NCBI GenBank assembly: GCA_027449865.1
Contig: DAIDKV010000139.1
Span: 1 to 49,311, forward strand
From: Planctomycetales bacterium
GTDB lineage: Bacteria > Planctomycetota > Planctomycetia > Isosphaerales > Isosphaeraceae
DNA: 49,311 nucleotides
Direction of reading: 5' to 3'
Shown: in pieces, positions 48,968 to 49,311 of the stretch
How positions within the stretch are numbered: the stretch's first letter is position 1
How the letters are laid out: every line of letters begins with the position of its first letter
Notes under the pieces: model-generated
Told to the model about the DNA's origin: nothing
Database searches by the model: none
The model's input: only the letters and a program-made list of their open reading frames with translations
Translations under genes and position numbers: made by a program

Positions 48968-49311
48968 ACGGTTTTCCGTTTTCGGTTTTCAGTTTTCAGT
49001 TTTCAGTTTTCAGTTTTCAGTTTTCAGTTTTCAGTTTTCAGTTTTCAGTTTTCGGTTTTCAGTTTTCAGTTTTCGGTTTTCGGTTTTCGAGATCCCTCGC
49101 TCAACACCACCCCGAGCGACGGCCGGCGCCCCCGCGCACTGGTTTGGCCCTCGGGTCGCGCACACCAACCCGAAGCGCCAGCGAGGGGCCTCTCAGCTCG
49201 GTCCGCCGCGATCTCCGGAACCCTCGCTGGCGCTTCGGGTTAGTGTGGTGTGGTGAGCGAGGAGTCTCGAAAAACTGAAAACTGAAAACTGAAAACTGAA
49301 AACCGAAAACT
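48968..49311. repeat. Nested palindromic element with TTTTCAG microsatellite arms
   Basis: Starting one base after the peptidase stop codon, a heptanucleotide array (TTTTCAG with TTTTCGG variants, about 17 units) runs to about 49088. Next come CGAGATCCCTCGCTCAACAC, then a 27-bp segment at 49161-49187 (CCGAAGCGCCAGCGAGGG core). The order then reverses: 49221-49247 is the complement of the core with one mismatch, 49250-49270 the complement of the CGAG segment, and 49265-49311 an inverted array of CTGAAAA units that reaches the window edge. The whole is a three-layer inverted repeat. It is not a CRISPR array, as there are no spacers, and no gene is present. Confidence 0.88.

Noticed and set aside
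48968-49090. Possible CRISPR array
   Set aside because: The repeats are seven bases long and contiguous with no unique spacers; no cas gene is present.
1-49311. tRNA, rRNA or other structured RNA genes
   Set aside because: No cloverleaf-like segment, rRNA signature or recognisable riboswitch core was noticed on either strand by eye; a covariance-model scan would be needed to exclude small RNAs.

Overview
The window (49.3 kb, very GC-rich) looks like the chromosome of a planctomycete, most likely from the Isosphaeraceae/Gemmataceae side of the phylum. The signs are a large Ser/Thr kinase fused to WD40 and TPR repeats and coupled to an ECF sigma factor, a DUF1549/DUF1553 cytochrome-c protein, an ECF sigma factor with a membrane-spanning tail, five exported proteins with an N-terminal LE[GD]R-x-[LV][LM] motif (the LEPR-XLL type), and long intergenic stretches of short-period repeats. 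The high GC produces very long antisense reading frames; these were discarded. No rRNA, tRNA, CRISPR array, transposase or phage gene was seen.

Layout. 1-2100: the end of an unknown gene, a 720-bp mosaic of inverted repeats, and a GT4 glycosyltransferase whose start lies at the edge of a repeat. 2071-6771 (minus strand): an unknown protein, a J-domain protein, an orphan IorA-like TPP enzyme without its ferredoxin domain, and a 42-residue membrane peptide with its own terminator. 7002-9499 (plus): a UPF0175 antitoxin with an internally deleted DUF3368 PIN toxin, then an AAA/OLD-like ATPase overlapping a partner protein whose 3' end is cut off at a convergent aldo/keto reductase gene. This resembles an eroding defence or conflict locus. 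9294-17309 (minus): a Uma2-like nuclease, ECF sigma factor, kinase-WD40-TPR giant, free WD40 protein and aldo/keto reductase.

17597-21252 (plus): an integral-membrane methyltransferase-like protein, a small unknown protein translationally coupled to a thioester-reductase-like SDR, a BamE/SmpA-like membrane protein and a heptad-repeat lipoprotein. 21281-24815: DUF5009-type acyltransferase and tRNA-dihydrouridine synthase (minus), divergent from a THUMP-like SAM methyltransferase (plus). 24917-30118 (plus): DUF1549/DUF1553 cytochrome protein, two unknown proteins with excellent ribosome-binding sites, and a HicB-like antitoxin/PIN toxin pair. 30207-34605: exported LEPR-XLL protein, exported coiled-coil protein, MFS transporter and calcineurin-like phosphoesterase.

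34698-46682 is dominated by large, repetitive exported proteins: two paralogous histidine-hexapeptide proteins, a membrane-tailed ECF sigma factor, a 1164-residue beta-helix protein and a thaumatin/GH64-like protein. An M13 metallopeptidase follows, and the window ends in a nested ~345-bp palindrome built of TTTTCAG repeats.

The most interesting parts are the ATPase/partner module with its degraded toxin-antitoxin neighbour (7002-9499), the undescribed-looking histidine-hexapeptide protein pair (34698-37538), the membrane-tethered sigma factor with an expanding repeat tail (37873-39798), and the recurring intergenic elements made of paired, inverted microsatellite arms. All functions are inferred from sequence motifs read by eye; no database search was possible.
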